Positions 1 through 11,806 of a stretch of 64,000 nt of DNA are shown here, piece after piece. Position numbers and translations under genes: made by a program. The DNA is from Armillaria gallica. Lineage: Eukaryota > Basidiomycota > Agaricomycetes > Agaricales > Physalacriaceae. The notes beneath the pieces are model-generated. The model was not told the DNA's origin. It saw only the letters and a list, made by a program, of their open reading frames with translations, and searched no databases. Where the stretch lies: positions 5,456,001-5,520,000 of the forward strand of contig JBANDB010000004.1 in NCBI GenBank assembly GCA_037576215.1. The letters run 5' to 3'. Each line of letters begins with the position of its first letter. The first letter of the stretch is position 1.

Positions 1-528
1 ATATGGTAAACTAACTTGGCTGTCTAGAGATTGAGGGGGAAAACGTTAACAAGAAAATAAATATACAAAAGGTACAGGACTGACGCTTCCGGAGTAAGGC
101 TGCACGTTAACACCCCATTGTGCCGGATCGAGGTTGAATGCTTTGAGGGCTCGTTTGCGGCATAGGTTCTCAAGCTCGTCGATGTATTCGTTGCCACCAT
201 AGTAACGGGCTCCCGGGAGACCCTCGGAGTACTTGTTCGTCAAGATGGACCCGTTCGCCTCCATGACAGACAAACTGGTAAGGTTCTGTTATGCGTTTCA
301 GCATCATGAACCCCTACTCTTGTGATCATGAGGATAACTGACCTCTGAAGCAATCAGCTCCAACCCAGAAAGCTGCCTCCATGTCTCCTTATCGATGATG
401 TTCTGCACCTCTGGATCAATCTCCGCCAAGGGAGCATAGAGCATTTGGTTCTACAATTAAAGTGAATCAGATCACATCTTCTGCATTCAAACTAGGCCTA
501 CAAATTCTGGCGTCGAGGACGTGGCCAT
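1..528 (-). CDS. Serine hydroxymethyltransferase, 5' part (runs off the left edge)
   Basis: PLP enzyme that interconverts serine and glycine with tetrahydrofolate in one-carbon metabolism. Three minus-strand exons are readable: 528-502 (MATSSTPEF), 450-343 (ends in the SGLELIASE motif) and 285-85. The last contains [29 protein letters not shown] and [12 protein letters not shown], which are hallmark SHMT N-terminal motifs. Introns are about 51 and 57 nt with GT-AG ends, and phases agree. The start at 528 is the first ATG with a short first exon, as is common in fungal SHMT. After exon 3 a donor follows the PYSGS codons, but the expected SPANF continuation is not visible in the remaining 84 bases. 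Either the next intron extends past the edge or the gene is truncated. It is divergently arranged with the first polymerase-delta-like gene, with a 260-bp shared upstream region. Confidence 0.93.
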
Positions 529-788
529 TTTTCTAATACTCAGACGTGAGAAACGGGAGTATGGAAGGAAGGAGGGTAACCGGGATGGTGGTGGTCGAGA
601 GAGGAAGAGTCGAATCATGGTGGTGAGCAAAAAAATTTGCTAGGATCATCGGCCGGATATCTCCGAACGGAAAGTGCACTGCTTTATGTAATGTACCTCT
701 GCGGTACCCGATCTTGATATCGGACCGCTACAACTATACCAACCAAATACCAGCTCTTCTTGATCTATCTTCACGCTATTCACAGACA

Positions 789-2845
789 ATGAAACGGAAC
801 GACACCTGGGATTTACTTAGTCAGGGGGGGACAAGGTGCGCCGCCTTTGGCGCTCATTTCTCACTTGTTTCTCACCCCCGTTTGACATGTAGCACCGTGA
901 CTAGGGGTAGTAGCCAAGGAACGCCAGATGCTATGCCCTCACAGAAAAGACGACGGCTGGAGCAGCAGATGGAGCTCAGGGCACCACTTGAGGAAGTACA
1001 GCAGCGCCCACCATGCCAAAAGTTGGATGCTGAGAAGGACGACTTAAGTGTGTCACTCATTGAAGCACAATATTGAATATATAGGCTAACGGGTCTATAC
1101 TGACAGTTGTTCAAATCGTTGATTTGCGTGGGATACCAAATTCTGGGGATTTAGTCCTCGCTGGTTCTACACAGGTACATTGGTTTTGTCAACGGCATGT
1201 TCCAATTGACCTACAGACGTAATATAGCGGGGAGACAGCGTAACAGCTCGTGTCCATGGTTTCACGCCATATTTCTATGCTCGACCTAACGAATCCGGCC
1301 CCTTTGGCTCATCTGATCATATGAAGCCCTCCTTAACGTGCGCCCCCTTTTACTCACCACAATGAAATGTTTGGACATGACCGACGCAGGCTGGTACCGG
1401 CGTAATCAACGTAGAGATTGTTTCCAAAATAATCACGGGCGTGACTGAAAAGGCATGTATGCTCTTCAAGCTGACATTCGAAGATTCAGAAAGTCTTTGT
1501 GCCGTGCAAAATTTACTTCTGGGTGCTCGATATGACATCTATGAAGCAAATGTAGACCCTGCTACTCGATTTCTAGTAGACCACGAGGTGACCGACTTGC
1601 CTCTTTTCACGATTTGAGATGTTCTTAAGTTTGATAGCTACCAGGACTGGGTGGCTGGGTCAAGTTTCCTGCCGGAAAGTACAAGATTGTTGCCCACGGT
1701 GACACTAAATCCCACTCTCAAGTCGAGATCTTGATCTCGTAAGTCCGTTTCCTTTGATCGTCCAAAACACTTGTTCACCCAACGACAGACACGACGCTGT
1801 AACAATTGGTGCTGAAGACTACGCCATGGCTCCATTGAGAGTGCTGTCTTTTGATTTCGAAACCTTGTTTAATGTCAAAGACGGGAATTCGAAACCATCA
1901 ACAGATCCGATCATTCAGATATCAAACATGGTCTCTCGCCCAGGTCCGTTCAATTCCTCATTTCTGTTAATCGGTGTCGAACAATTGATATTGTAGGGGA
2001 GACAAATCCATTTCTTCGCGTCATTTTCACTCTTGATTCGTGTGATCCGATCGACGTTGACGTTTATGTACGTTCATACGATACCGAGAGGGAGATGCTT
2101 CAGGCATGGCAGAGTTTCATACTCGCTGTAGACCCTGATGTGCTGACTGGCTTCAACATCATGCATTTCGACCTCTCGTACATTATAGAACGGGTTCGTT
2201 TGACAATGCCGGACTTTGATTTGAATTTGGGCCGATGGAAAGGTATGAATTGGATGCCGGATGTTTGAAATGTACTCACCTATATCGCTTAGAATCTTCA
2301 ATGAGTTGGTCTGAACCGTACTTCTATGAAGAATTGTTCTGTGCTAACGGATACCATAAAAATGGCCGTCGTGGTAACTATGTCGAAGTCGAGGGCCGAG
2401 TTGTTCTAGACTTGTACCGACATTTTGTCCGCCACCATCAGCAGTTCCAGTTTAGCAAGTACTCCCTTAAGAATATTGCTGAGAAACTTCTTTCCGATGT
2501 TCCAGACTCACAGAAGTTTGAGATGGAATATACAGATATACCGAAGTTCCAGAACGAAAGCTCTGCTACTCGACGCCATCTAGCGATATACTGTCTACAG
2601 GTGCGCACCACGTGTTTCTCTTTTCAAGACTTAGATTACTGACGAGACTCGGTTCTGGTTCTATGAAGGATGCGAAGGTACCTCTGCAACTTCTGAATAA
2701 GCTCAATATTTTGGAGGATTATTTGAGGAAGGGGAGGGAGAAACAGGTTCCTTTCGCGAATCTGTTAGCTCCGACGCCTTGGCTTGAGGACCTAGGCGTT
2801 GAACTCGTCAGAGCGCGATCTATTCAAGCGGTCATCATCAACTGA
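789..2845 (+). pseudogene. DNA polymerase delta exonuclease-module paralogue, copy A (apparent frameshift)
   Basis: First of three tandem genes matching only the N-terminal and 3'-5' exonuclease region of family-B DNA polymerase delta. Readable exons include 789-835, 893-1047, 1107-1174, 1228-1337 and 1390-1587, then several more. The protein starts MKRNDTWD and carries a nuclear-signal-like PSQKRRRLEQ. Exo I (LRVLSFDFE, about 1834-1860), Exo II (GFNIMHFDLSYII, about 2150) and Exo III (YCLQ|DA, split by an intron at 2600) keep their acidic ligands. The gene ends with SIQAVIIN and TGA at 2843-2845. This is where the real polymerase would enter its palm/fingers domain, so no polymerase motifs are present. 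Exon 4 is 110 nt and ends in phase 2, while exon 5 must be read in phase 0. A shift near 1310-1322 would restore EALLN before the donor, so a 1-nt deletion is inferred. Intron positions match copy B, so the copies arose by DNA duplication. Confidence 0.72.
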
Positions 2846-3173
2846 TGGCAGGGACTATTTTTATGTACTATCATCTAGATTCTATGAGTTATTTACGGGA
2901 CTATGTAGCCGTCATTACGGTGTATCTGCTCCGATGTAACAAGGATTCCTTCATTGAATGACAATACGACGCTTTGAAATCACGTCAAAAACGTGGCATT
3001 GTCAATAATGAACAGTGTACAGAAGGGTTCACTGCGTACTTATATTGGTACCATATCACACGATAATTTCGGGGTTTCGGGCCGAGTCCCGAGGAACGTA
3101 GCCAGGATTCGTTCTTGACCTTATACCGCCACGTCAATATATACTGACAGCTCTACCTCTGAACCCACAGATA

Positions 3174-5264
3174 ATGAAGCGAACCGATACTTGGGACCAA
3201 TCGAAGATTACTGGGGGAAGGTGCACCCCGACCCTCACAGTCCACTTGTTACTTTGTTTACGCTCTTTTCTAGCTCTGGGGGAAAGCGCGGTGCCTCCCC
3301 ACCAGCGCCAGGCCCTATGCCTTCTCAGAAGCGACAGAGACTGGAACAAGAAATCAAGAGTCGACCTACTCTCAAGGAAATGCTGGAGCGTCCTGTGGCC
3401 CCGCAGCTTGACTCCGAGACAGACGACCTTGGTGCGCTTTGTTTGTGCTCTTAGTTTGCGATATTGATGCTTGGATAGTTATCCAGATTGTTGATGTTCA
3501 CGAGTTACCTGACTCTGCTTACTTGCTGATTACAGGCTGCACCGAGGCAAGTTTGCAGTATCTAGCTTGTAACATGTCTAACTTTCCTGGATTACAGGCT
3601 GGAAATAGCGTATCAGCTTTCATCGCCGGCTTTGCTCCCTACTTTTATGCCCTTCCAAAGTCCTCAGAGTTCTGCGGCAACGACGAGGACCTCGATGCTC
3701 TGGATGTATTTCTTGATGTATGCTTCCCTTGCTTTTGTGATTCCTGTTACTGAACAGTAATTTGTATAGGGCGCTGAAGGACGTGTGAGAAAGCTGGAGG
3801 CACTTGACAAAAATTTGGAGGGAGAGATGCGCACACTTGTCAAAATAACTTTCGACGACATAGAAAGTCTTGGCACTATTCGAGATGAGTCTCTTCACTG
3901 GCCCTCTCTGACGATTTCACCTCAGCTGACTTACATCGTTCTCTCGCTACGTATTTTCGATGACAGGTGTCCTTACGAAGCTGTCGAAGCAAATGTAGAC
4001 TATCCGACGCGGTTCTTGGTAGACCACGAGGTTCGCTAGACACCCGTTGCCACGACTCGATCCCGTTCTTACGTTTATGCACAGTTACCAGGACATGGAG
4101 GCTGGGTCAAGTTCCCAGCCAAAAAGTATAAAGTCATGCCAGACGCTGAACGCGAATGTCGATCTCAGATCGAGATTGAAATCTCGTATGTTTCTCGTTA
4201 CGGCCCGTGGTTGTAATTGACTCTTTCACAGGCATGATGCGGTGGAGGCCTGTGAGGGCTTTGGTAACTCCCCGCTGAGAGTTCTGTCCTTCGACATCGA
4301 ATGCATGTATGATAATAGGAACAAATCGGTGCCATCTATGCATCCTATCATTCAGATTTCGAACATGGTTGTTCGAATGGGTGGGTGTTTTCGAGAGATC
4401 GAATAATTCTCGAGATCTAACTTAATCTTTTAGGAGAATCTGAACCATTTCTGCGCGTCATTTTCACCCTTGACTCGTGTGACCCGATTGAAGGCGTCTA
4501 CGTTCGCTCATACCCATCTGAGGGTGAGTTGCTCGAGGCGTGGCAGGACTTCATCCACGATGTAGATCCTGACGTTCTAACGGGTTTTAATATCTTGAAT
4601 TTTGATCTGTGGTTCATCATCGAGAGGTCTAAGAGGCTGACCACCTTTAATGTGGACCTCGGTCGCTCCAAAGGTACGAAGGGATAACGTTCTTCCCTGA
4701 GGCTCATCGATATGACCATTTTTATGCTTAGGATCTTTGACGAAACATGTCAACTATATCTTTCATTCTGACAAATATGGACCCAAAGAGGGCAAAAATG
4801 TGCAGATACCAGGCCGAGTCGTTCTGGACTTATTTCGCCATTTCCCCCGAAATCACTCTACGTTTCGACTCTCTAGTTATGGCTTGAAGTATGTTGCGCA
4901 ATGTCTTCTTCGCGATGACCCCGATTCGCAGAAGATCGATCTTAGTTACGAGTGCATACCTAAACTGCAACAGGGTCCTAAAGCAAATGCTGCGACTCGC
5001 CGTAAACTAGCAGTGTACTGTCTCCAGGTGAGGATCCGAATCTTATTGTTTGGGCTACACGGGCTGACTCTAGCATCCACAAAGGATGCCAGGATGCCTT
5101 TAAAACTTCTGCAAAAGTACAGTATTGTGGAGGGTTATTTGAAGGCAGGGAAGGAGAAACAAGTGCCTTTTGCGAATCTATTGGGTCCATCTCATTCACT
5201 GCAGAACTTGGGTATTGAACTCGCCCATGCACGAGTATCTCAAGCCGTCATACCCGAATTGTGA
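3174..5264 (+). CDS. Stand-alone DNA polymerase delta N-terminal/exonuclease-domain protein, copy B (intact)
   Basis: Intact 10-exon gene: 3174-3220, 3274-3431, 3479-3546, 3598-3717, 3770-4030, 4085-4185, 4232-4380, 4434-4673, 4732-5027 and 5085-5264. The phases all agree and give 539 aa. Order along the protein: basic N-terminus (PSQKRQRLEQ), the polymerase-delta N-terminal fold (QIVDVHELPDSA, SVSAFIAGFAPYFYALP), EANVDYPTRFLVDH, then the DEDDy exonuclease. The exonuclease has Exo I LRVLSFDIE, Exo II GFNILNFDLWFII and Exo III YCLQ|DARMPL. It stops after VSQAVIPEL, just before the polymerase domain of the parent family (about 1,090 aa). Every metal-ligand Asp/Glu of the exonuclease is visible, so a free exonuclease is possible; activity is inference. 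The intron after 3546 uses a GC donor (gcaagt). Within exon 5 (about 3880-3990) the copy is about 20 residues longer than copy A and may hide an in-frame intron. Confidence 0.85.
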
Positions 5265-5867
5265 CTGCTTGGGATGTCCATATATGAGCAGTTACCCGAT
5301 CTGTATTTTTATCTTTATTTGAATGCACATCCTTCCAGTCGACTTTCTCGCGAGTCACGACGCGTTGCCGGCGTCAACAGTCAGGTGATTATTTCTTAAG
5401 TTTTTCAAATTTCACTTTGCTAGGGTTGTGTAGTACCATTGTTCTGCCCAGCCCGCCACTCGTCATTGACTACTCACCGTCAGCAACAGATCATCTGCGC
5501 GAAACGACCAATATCTTGTATCGACCGTTATATTACGCGTCTGTTGATATTGATGGTTGTGGGACTTACGCTATGGCGCTTTTCGGGCCTGCTATTCGCG
5601 AGAACGACCACCCGACGTGTGTGCGTAGCTGATTTTAGTTTGCTGTTGGATGTGATGCTTATTCTTGCCTGTAGCTTCCGATTCCAGGCTCAGCGTCCCA
5701 TCGCCACCTCCACTGGCAGCTTGCTAGCCACATTTACCGGGATTGCCACTCGTGGTGGTCAAGTGGAAAGACGCGCCAAAAAAGATCAGGACATTCTAAC
5801 TATAGCTGCCAACGCCAACCAAAGAAACACACGGAGCCTATCAACGGATAATAGGCCAACTCGGTCC

Positions 5868-7938
5868 TTAGAGCAAACAAAACTGCGAGATGTACAACAA
5901 CGCCCTACAGGTTCTCGGCCCAATTCTCTACGTGATAACATAGGTATATACCTCTTCCCTGCGTCGGGACCCCATGATGATATTCGTGAATTACTTCGCA
6001 GTTTTCCAGCTTGTTGATGTTCAAGAGTCGCCGCAAGAATCTGGCGATCTGTTGATGTACGGTGTTACAAAGGTATGTAAGCTTGGCATCTCGTGCACAG
6101 GTATTGACTAGTGTGTGATCAGTCTGGAAACAGCATTCTGGCAACCATCACCGGGTATAAACCGTACCTCTACGCGTATCCAAAATCCATCTCAGGTGAT
6201 GAGCAGGATGTGGAAGTGGCACTGAAGACGCATCTTCATGTATGCATTCGTTCTTCATGGCTTGCTATATCGATGCGACCTGATAGTTTCCAGGAACTCG
6301 GGCTTGATGATGGAGGCATCAATATCAGCATAATTAACGATGGGCCGAATAACCAGTGTGCCGGAAAATTATTAAAACTATCATTTTCGGGGCCAAACAC
6401 GCTTCTTAACAGCAAAAATGAGTTCTTTAATATTCAACGGATGCATTTTTATTCATACCCGTCATTTACAGCTGCTTAAGAAAGCTGGCTTATACACACT
6501 TGTCGATCCACAAACAGACGCTGTGACACGCTTTTTGGCCGATTATCAGGCTAGTCTGCTATGACGTACGCTGCACCGGTTATCATCTCCAGTGTTACAT
6601 CCGCACAGTTACCAGGCATGGGGGGCTGGATTGAATGTCCTGCGGGGGATTATGCGCTCACGAAAATCAACGACCAAGCATCGAGATGCCAAATTGAACT
6701 GACCATCTCGTACGTTTGTTGGGTGTGCATAGTACAATAGCTTATCATTTTCAACAGTCACGACGCGTTAAACGCGTCCGATCCGGGAATCCCCAACGCT
6801 CCGCTAAGAATTCTATACTTTGATATCGAATCGATGACACGAGAAGATCCCAAAAAACCGGGGAAATTTATTTCGGAGTCTTTACAGGATCCAGTCATAC
6901 AAATATCCAATATAGTTTCGCACCCAGGCAAGTATACATTTTCTCTTGATTTACTCAGGCTCATAATTGAACTTCAAAGGAACCAAAGACTCATTCTTGC
7001 GTGTGATTTTTACTGTTGGGTCGTGCGATCCTATCGAAGGGGCTTATATTCAATCGTACGCCTCGGAGAAGGAGATGTTAGCTGCCTGGCAGCAATTCAT
7101 CCACGATGTCGATCCGGATGTCATGACCGGATGGAACATCTTAATGTTGTAGTTCGAGCACGGGAGGGAACGAAAAAAGCAACTCGTTTAGACCTAGTAT
7201 GTCGACATGGTGGTAAACGGTAAAGAAAGAAAAGCTACGGGTACGGTAGATAACGGGTTCGGAGCCGGTTGATTCCGACGGCTCGTACAGCCACCAGTAA
7301 CTCCAATACTTAAATTTCGACCTGGAGTATCTCATTACTCGGAGTCGTCAACTGGATTTTAATCTGAGACTGGGAAGCTGAAAAACGGTACTGCTTCAAT
7401 CCTTCTATCCTTGCTATTTCCTCTCACCCTTCATCGTGTTTAATGTTAGGACCGCCAACGTCCTCGGAACCGCAAGAATGGTATAGCTTAAAATATAAAC
7501 ACTGGATGGGCCGAATGGTTTCCATTCCAGGCAGAGTGGTGCTTGATATTTTCCGCCATTTTGCTTGCAACCATGACAAGTTCAAGCTTTCCAGTTATGG
7601 ACTCGGAAACGTTGCTGCAAAGTTGCTCGGTGATATGCCCAGGATGTTGAAAGGGGATGTTGCATACAGTGATATACCGAAGCTACAAGCTGGGCCAGAT
7701 GCTAATTTCTCTACTCGACGACAGTTGGCGATGTACTGTCTCCAGGCGCGTATTTTATATGTAATAATTTCACTTACCGTCTGACGTCGGGTTGAAGGAT
7801 TCATATATACTACTAGTGCTCCAGCACAAATACCACATTCTCGAGGAGTACATTGAGACGGGAAAGACAAAGCGCATGCTATTCCGTCATATGATGTACA
7901 GAGAGCTCCTTGCTAAAAAGCTCGCAAAGTCGACCTAG
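5868..7938 (+). pseudogene. DNA polymerase delta exonuclease-module paralogue, copy C (disrupted)
   Basis: Third tandem copy. Its N-terminus is strongly diverged; similarity begins around LEQTKLRDVQQRP at 5868 and no convincing start codon is seen. The same exon order is recognisable: FQLVDVQESPQ (about 6000), SGNSILATITGYKPYLYAYP (about 6120), LPGMGGWIECPAG (about 6610), Exo I LRILYFDIE (about 6800), FLRVIFTVGSCDPIEG (about 6990), PGRVVLDIFRHF (about 7530), YCLQ|DSYILLVL and a stop at 7936-7938. Exo II is broken: codons for N-I-L at 7135-7143 are separated from N-F-D-L by a 169-bp insertion flanked by TTAA. A second lesion, TGA at 7379-7381, follows the FNLRLGS segment, where copy B has its GRSKG donor region. 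The intron after SHPG (about 6928) uses a GC donor. Most likely a pseudogene. Confidence 0.8.
7141..7313. mobile_element. TTAA-flanked 169-bp insertion in the Exo II motif
   Basis: A TTAA at 7141-7144 is repeated at 7310-7313. Removing 169 bp including one TTAA rejoins the codons exactly as N-I-L-N-F-D-L, matching the Exo II motif of copies A and B. The segment contains in-frame stops. No GT-AG pair inside it gives an open splice: both usable acceptors, after 7290 and after 7297, run into TAA. TTAA is the target duplicated by piggyBac-type elements. The ends show only a weak inverted match (TGTTGTAGTT against TATTGGAGTT), so the family assignment is tentative. It is too short to encode a transposase. 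Confidence 0.7.
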
Positions 7939-8672
7939 ACACTGGCAGACTATTTTATTGTTGGATGTTCTGAAAGCGTTTACACCCATGAATAACTAGC
8001 ACAGTACCTAGCACAAGAGATTACTGTCACCTAATCACGGTAGAAAGGCTGTGCCAACGTCTATAAGATAGAGTTTATAGTTTGTATGTCGGTACTCTAT
8101 CAATATTCACCAGTTACCTGCGGAGCCTTTTCGCATCCCGCCTGACTATTCGCTACTAGCGAACATTATCACAGTCCATGCCCGGAAGAACACTAGTCGA
8201 TCAAGTGCTTCATTTCATCGAAAGAATGTTGCAATACCTTGCAATGAACCTCCAACCTATTCGTCAAACGTAAGCTAGGAAATGACTTGTAAATGAATTG
8301 CTACGCTATTTCCAGCAAATCCGCATCAGGATTCCTCGTGCAGACAAGGCGCACGAGGCTACACCGTTGTATGATGCACAGATGACCTTTTGTCAAACCT
8401 AATGAGGTTAATCAACTCCCGCAGGACGGCTGTACCAGAGACGTGACCAACGGTACCCAGACCGCTTCTCTGACCATCTGCATCTTATCTGCTCATGGGG
8501 TACCCCGTACTTGGTGTCTGTGCGCTTCCAAAAAAGTACGAAATTCAGGCATCCCGTCCATCGAAGATCTGTCCGAAGTCGCGATTAGGTCTTTCGCCAC
8601 AAAAGATGAAGACATTTTGCGTTACCTCTTTCCAGCAGCTTTTGACAAACCCGCTTCTTGGTTCTCAGCGTC
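7939..8672. other. Intergenic region, no gene recognised
   Basis: The stretch between the third polymerase-delta-like copy and the 3' end of the first DUF6535 gene. Only short open stretches are present. The longer plus-strand opening from 8443 lies largely antisense to the DUF6535 gene and resembles no family. No repeat or RNA gene was recognised. Confidence 0.5.
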
Positions 8673-11554
8673 TCACACGTTCCCATTCAATGACGATGGC
8701 ACATTATCTTCAGGTAATCTGCCCTTGCGTCGCCACTGTCCCGCGGACGTTATAATTCGGTCCAATGTGTTGACAGATGTATCACCGTGCGGCAAAGATT
8801 GTAAGGAACTGTCTCTGTGAGGCACTCGCGTTTCGGACGACGCGCCTTGCGCTGGAGTAGGCTGCGCGGTAATGAATGCCGAGGAAACAATCTTGCTGAC
8901 AGCCGAAGGACAGCCTGGTCGCGGACTAGCAACAACTGAGCCGAAATGCAGCAGACGCGCGGGCCACGCAGGGTCATCGGGTCGAATCATGGCGAGTTGC
9001 CGAAGAGTGCTTTCGTCGGAACCCGGGAACAGAGCAGCGCATGCGACGATACGACTGCGAGGTTCATGCAAATAATCCAGGGCCTCCTGGCGGACGTGCG
9101 GATCTAGTAGACTAGAATTCAACCCAACGATGAAGCCACGTAGGTTTTCGCTCGGCAGGGATGGCTTCGAAAGTCGTTCTATGACATCGAAATAGCGCAT
9201 TTTCACAAAGGTCGAATATGCCTCATTAGCAGTGGGGCTGAATTCGAAGAGATACCCCATTATCTCTGATACCGTCCGCAAGTCACGATACTGATAATTG
9301 GATGTCCAATCATTGACTGAACCAATGTCAAAGACGACGTGAATGAACTTTGTCGTTACGGCTGGCGTACACCACTCGTTGGGGTCTGAAAAATGGTGGG
9401 GAAGTGGACTCGTGGTAGTAATGAGTCGCAAGAAAACGCGTAGCGCACTGCGCTGTCCATGCCATCCAAGAACCGAAGCATTTCCAAACACGTCGGAGAG
9501 GATGAGCGAATACAGGGTCTCCAGAGCTGCAAGGCGATTACTGTCTAAACTTGAGCAAGGAAGGAATCCGAGCGGAAGCATGTCAACATTCAGATTAATT
9601 TCAATGTACTCCGTCATTTTGTCCATCAGAGCAGACTGGATATTGGCCCGTGATGAAAAGGAAGGTGTGATCATAGCTAGAAGAAAACGAAGCCGCTGGT
9701 CTTCAGCCACAGGAAGAATGGAATGCGAATTGTGCAGAACTTCCGCAGGTGGACGATAGGATATGATATAGTTGGCGACATAAGGGTAAATGCTGCTTCG
9801 CACAGCTTCTTGGAACGTTAGAGCGTCGTTGTAATTGACCGAATCACAGATAAACGGGGGTGCCTCGCCTTCGACAGTGAACACTGGAGCAGGACAAATC
9901 CAGTCCTGTCTCCAGTAGTGATTCGGGACGGTATCTAGGAGACTGCGACTTAGACCTAATCCTCTAGCATCCAAGGCACTACGAAGTAGATTGATCCAAA
10001 CGATCGGTTGCAAACGCAATTGCCGTTCTGCGGGAGAGCCCGAAAGGCTCCTTCTGACCACTTCTTGAGCCTCATGGCCTCGTTTCCAAAAAGGCGTAGA
10101 GGCCGCGATGCCAGCAAGCAGGTCTGGTTGGATGTAATCCATATCGAGTACCGTTGATATGTGGAACCATATCTTATCGTCGCGTCTTCGGACACGAAGA
10201 TGGGCGCGAGTCAAGCGCTCGACTTTGGCTTGTTGAGTCGGTTCGAGAACAGTTTGAGTACCAACACAATTGTTGATAACCTCAACGCACGTTAGAGAAA
10301 CACTCTTCATGTGCTGCCTCAATAAGTCTACAGACTTTAGCGGCAGAGCACCGATGGACTGGGCGACAATGCTTTGGACACTGGGATTGGACGACATCGA
10401 GAACAGCCATGATAGCGCATGGACATCTGTGCTCTCGGCGCTACGTCTGACGGCTTCTTGTTCCGCATCTTTGAGAGTGCGAACGCGAGATTCCTCTGAG
10501 ATTTGAGGTTTGAAGATGGGTAAGATGAGCCAGTTGAGCAGACCATTGTGAATGATATGAGTGTAGAGAGAGAAAACATATTGGGACAGTGGGGTTTTGT
10601 AAGGGCATGATGGATAGAGAATGGGAAGAAAGTTGGTGATTGTGTATCCTGCGAAGGCAGTGAACGTGATAGCACCCACTACGGACGCAATTGCCAGACG
10701 TAGCGGAACCAAAAAGACTACCAGGCCAGCGAGGAATACCCCGAGAGACGCGCTCATCAAAACCGGAAGGAATCCTATGATGAAAGGCACGCGCCACTCC
10801 TGGAGACCCATGTATCGGAATTGGCGTACACGACATCGGTCGCGAGGCGTTCCAGACGGAACTGCCATGTACAGATGTATCCATTGTTTCATTAGCACCG
10901 CAACCAGTGCAGTGGCTAGACTGAGAGAGAGACTTGTAAACCAGAGCCCGTTGACCCATAAATCGGATGTTGCTGGTTGAAAATCCGAGAAAGGCGTGAG
11001 ACCTGAGCGAGGAACACTGTCCACAAGTGCGCCGCTTGCAGCTGCACGCTGGACGTTGATCAGTTCGTACAAAAGGGACGCCGTGACCTGCGTATAATCG
11101 AGCTGCAGGCTCTGCGACGTTTGGGCAACGAACGTCGTAACCACGGCCGAGAAAAGACCAGCCTGGTAGGAGTTAGCGATGAAGCAGTATGTATGGTGCT
11201 GGCACTCACAAAGACGAGCAGCACATCTAAGCCATCCTTCCATCCTTCTACCATTTCACGATCAAACAGCCCACATTCTTCGAGGTATGTTCTCCATACC
11301 CGGGCTGCTGGTCCCAATTCTTCGTACTGTTTGTCCTCTGGGAGCTTCTGTTCGTAGTCAAAAGGATCATTTCCTTGATTTCCTGTAAGATTTTGCTTTA
11401 ATTCAGAGAGGAAAGTGTTACCTTCCACGATAAAATCGCGACTCTTGATTCCCAACAGTCCACGCTTTGACCGCCTACGACCTCGGGGAGAATAACTGGT
11501 TAGATTCTCTACTTGAGGCTCCTGAGTGGGCGGATTGCCGCGCTGAGAAGACAT
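8673..11554 (-). CDS. DUF6535-domain membrane protein, B-type (locus g1, intact)
   Basis: Three exons, 11554-11422, 11382-11210 and 11162-8673, give 931 aa in one open frame; introns are 39 and 47 nt. The N-terminus has a Pro/Arg-rich stretch (YSPRGRRRSKRGLLG) followed by the family block NDPFDYEQKLPEDKQYEELGPAARVW. The first membrane helix spans the exon 2/3 joint (DVLLVF|AGLFSAVVTTFV). Further helices are GLWFTSLSLSLATALVAVL, the WRVPFIIGFLPVLMSASLGVF region, and the segment before LPILYPSCPYKTPLSQY. The remaining roughly 600 residues look helical and soluble and contain the recurring ALSWLFSMSSNPSVQSIV motif and DDPAWP near the end. DUF6535 is a family of unknown function expanded in Agaricomycetes. 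The start is the ATG at 11554, since the codon before it is TTG. It differs from the A-type genes in its first exon and in much of the C-terminal half. Confidence 0.87.
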
Positions 11555-11806
11555 CAAGCTGCTTCCGTCGTCGTGGTCGTGATGAGCGATTGACGCCGGC
11601 CAGAGGTCAATTTCAATTTTTGGAAATTCCCACGAAATCTTTATTAAAGATTGTCAGCTTATATCAATCGAACCCCTTCCTTCCTTCTTTGAACTCCTGC
11701 TTCATTTCCGACACGCCACGCGGTCACTCAAAAAAACCTTTGTGTAGCTCAACTATCCTCCCGATATCTTCTATGTCTATCACTACTAAAATATCCGAAA
11801 GGAATT

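Noticed and set aside
7145..7309. The insert in copy C as an ordinary intron
   Set aside because: All GT...AG choices near its ends run into an in-frame TAA. A clean TTAA excision restores the motif.
8443..8820. Open plus-strand stretch as a separate gene
   Set aside because: Most of it is antisense to the 3' end of the well-supported DUF6535 gene g1, and it shows no family motif or splice structure.
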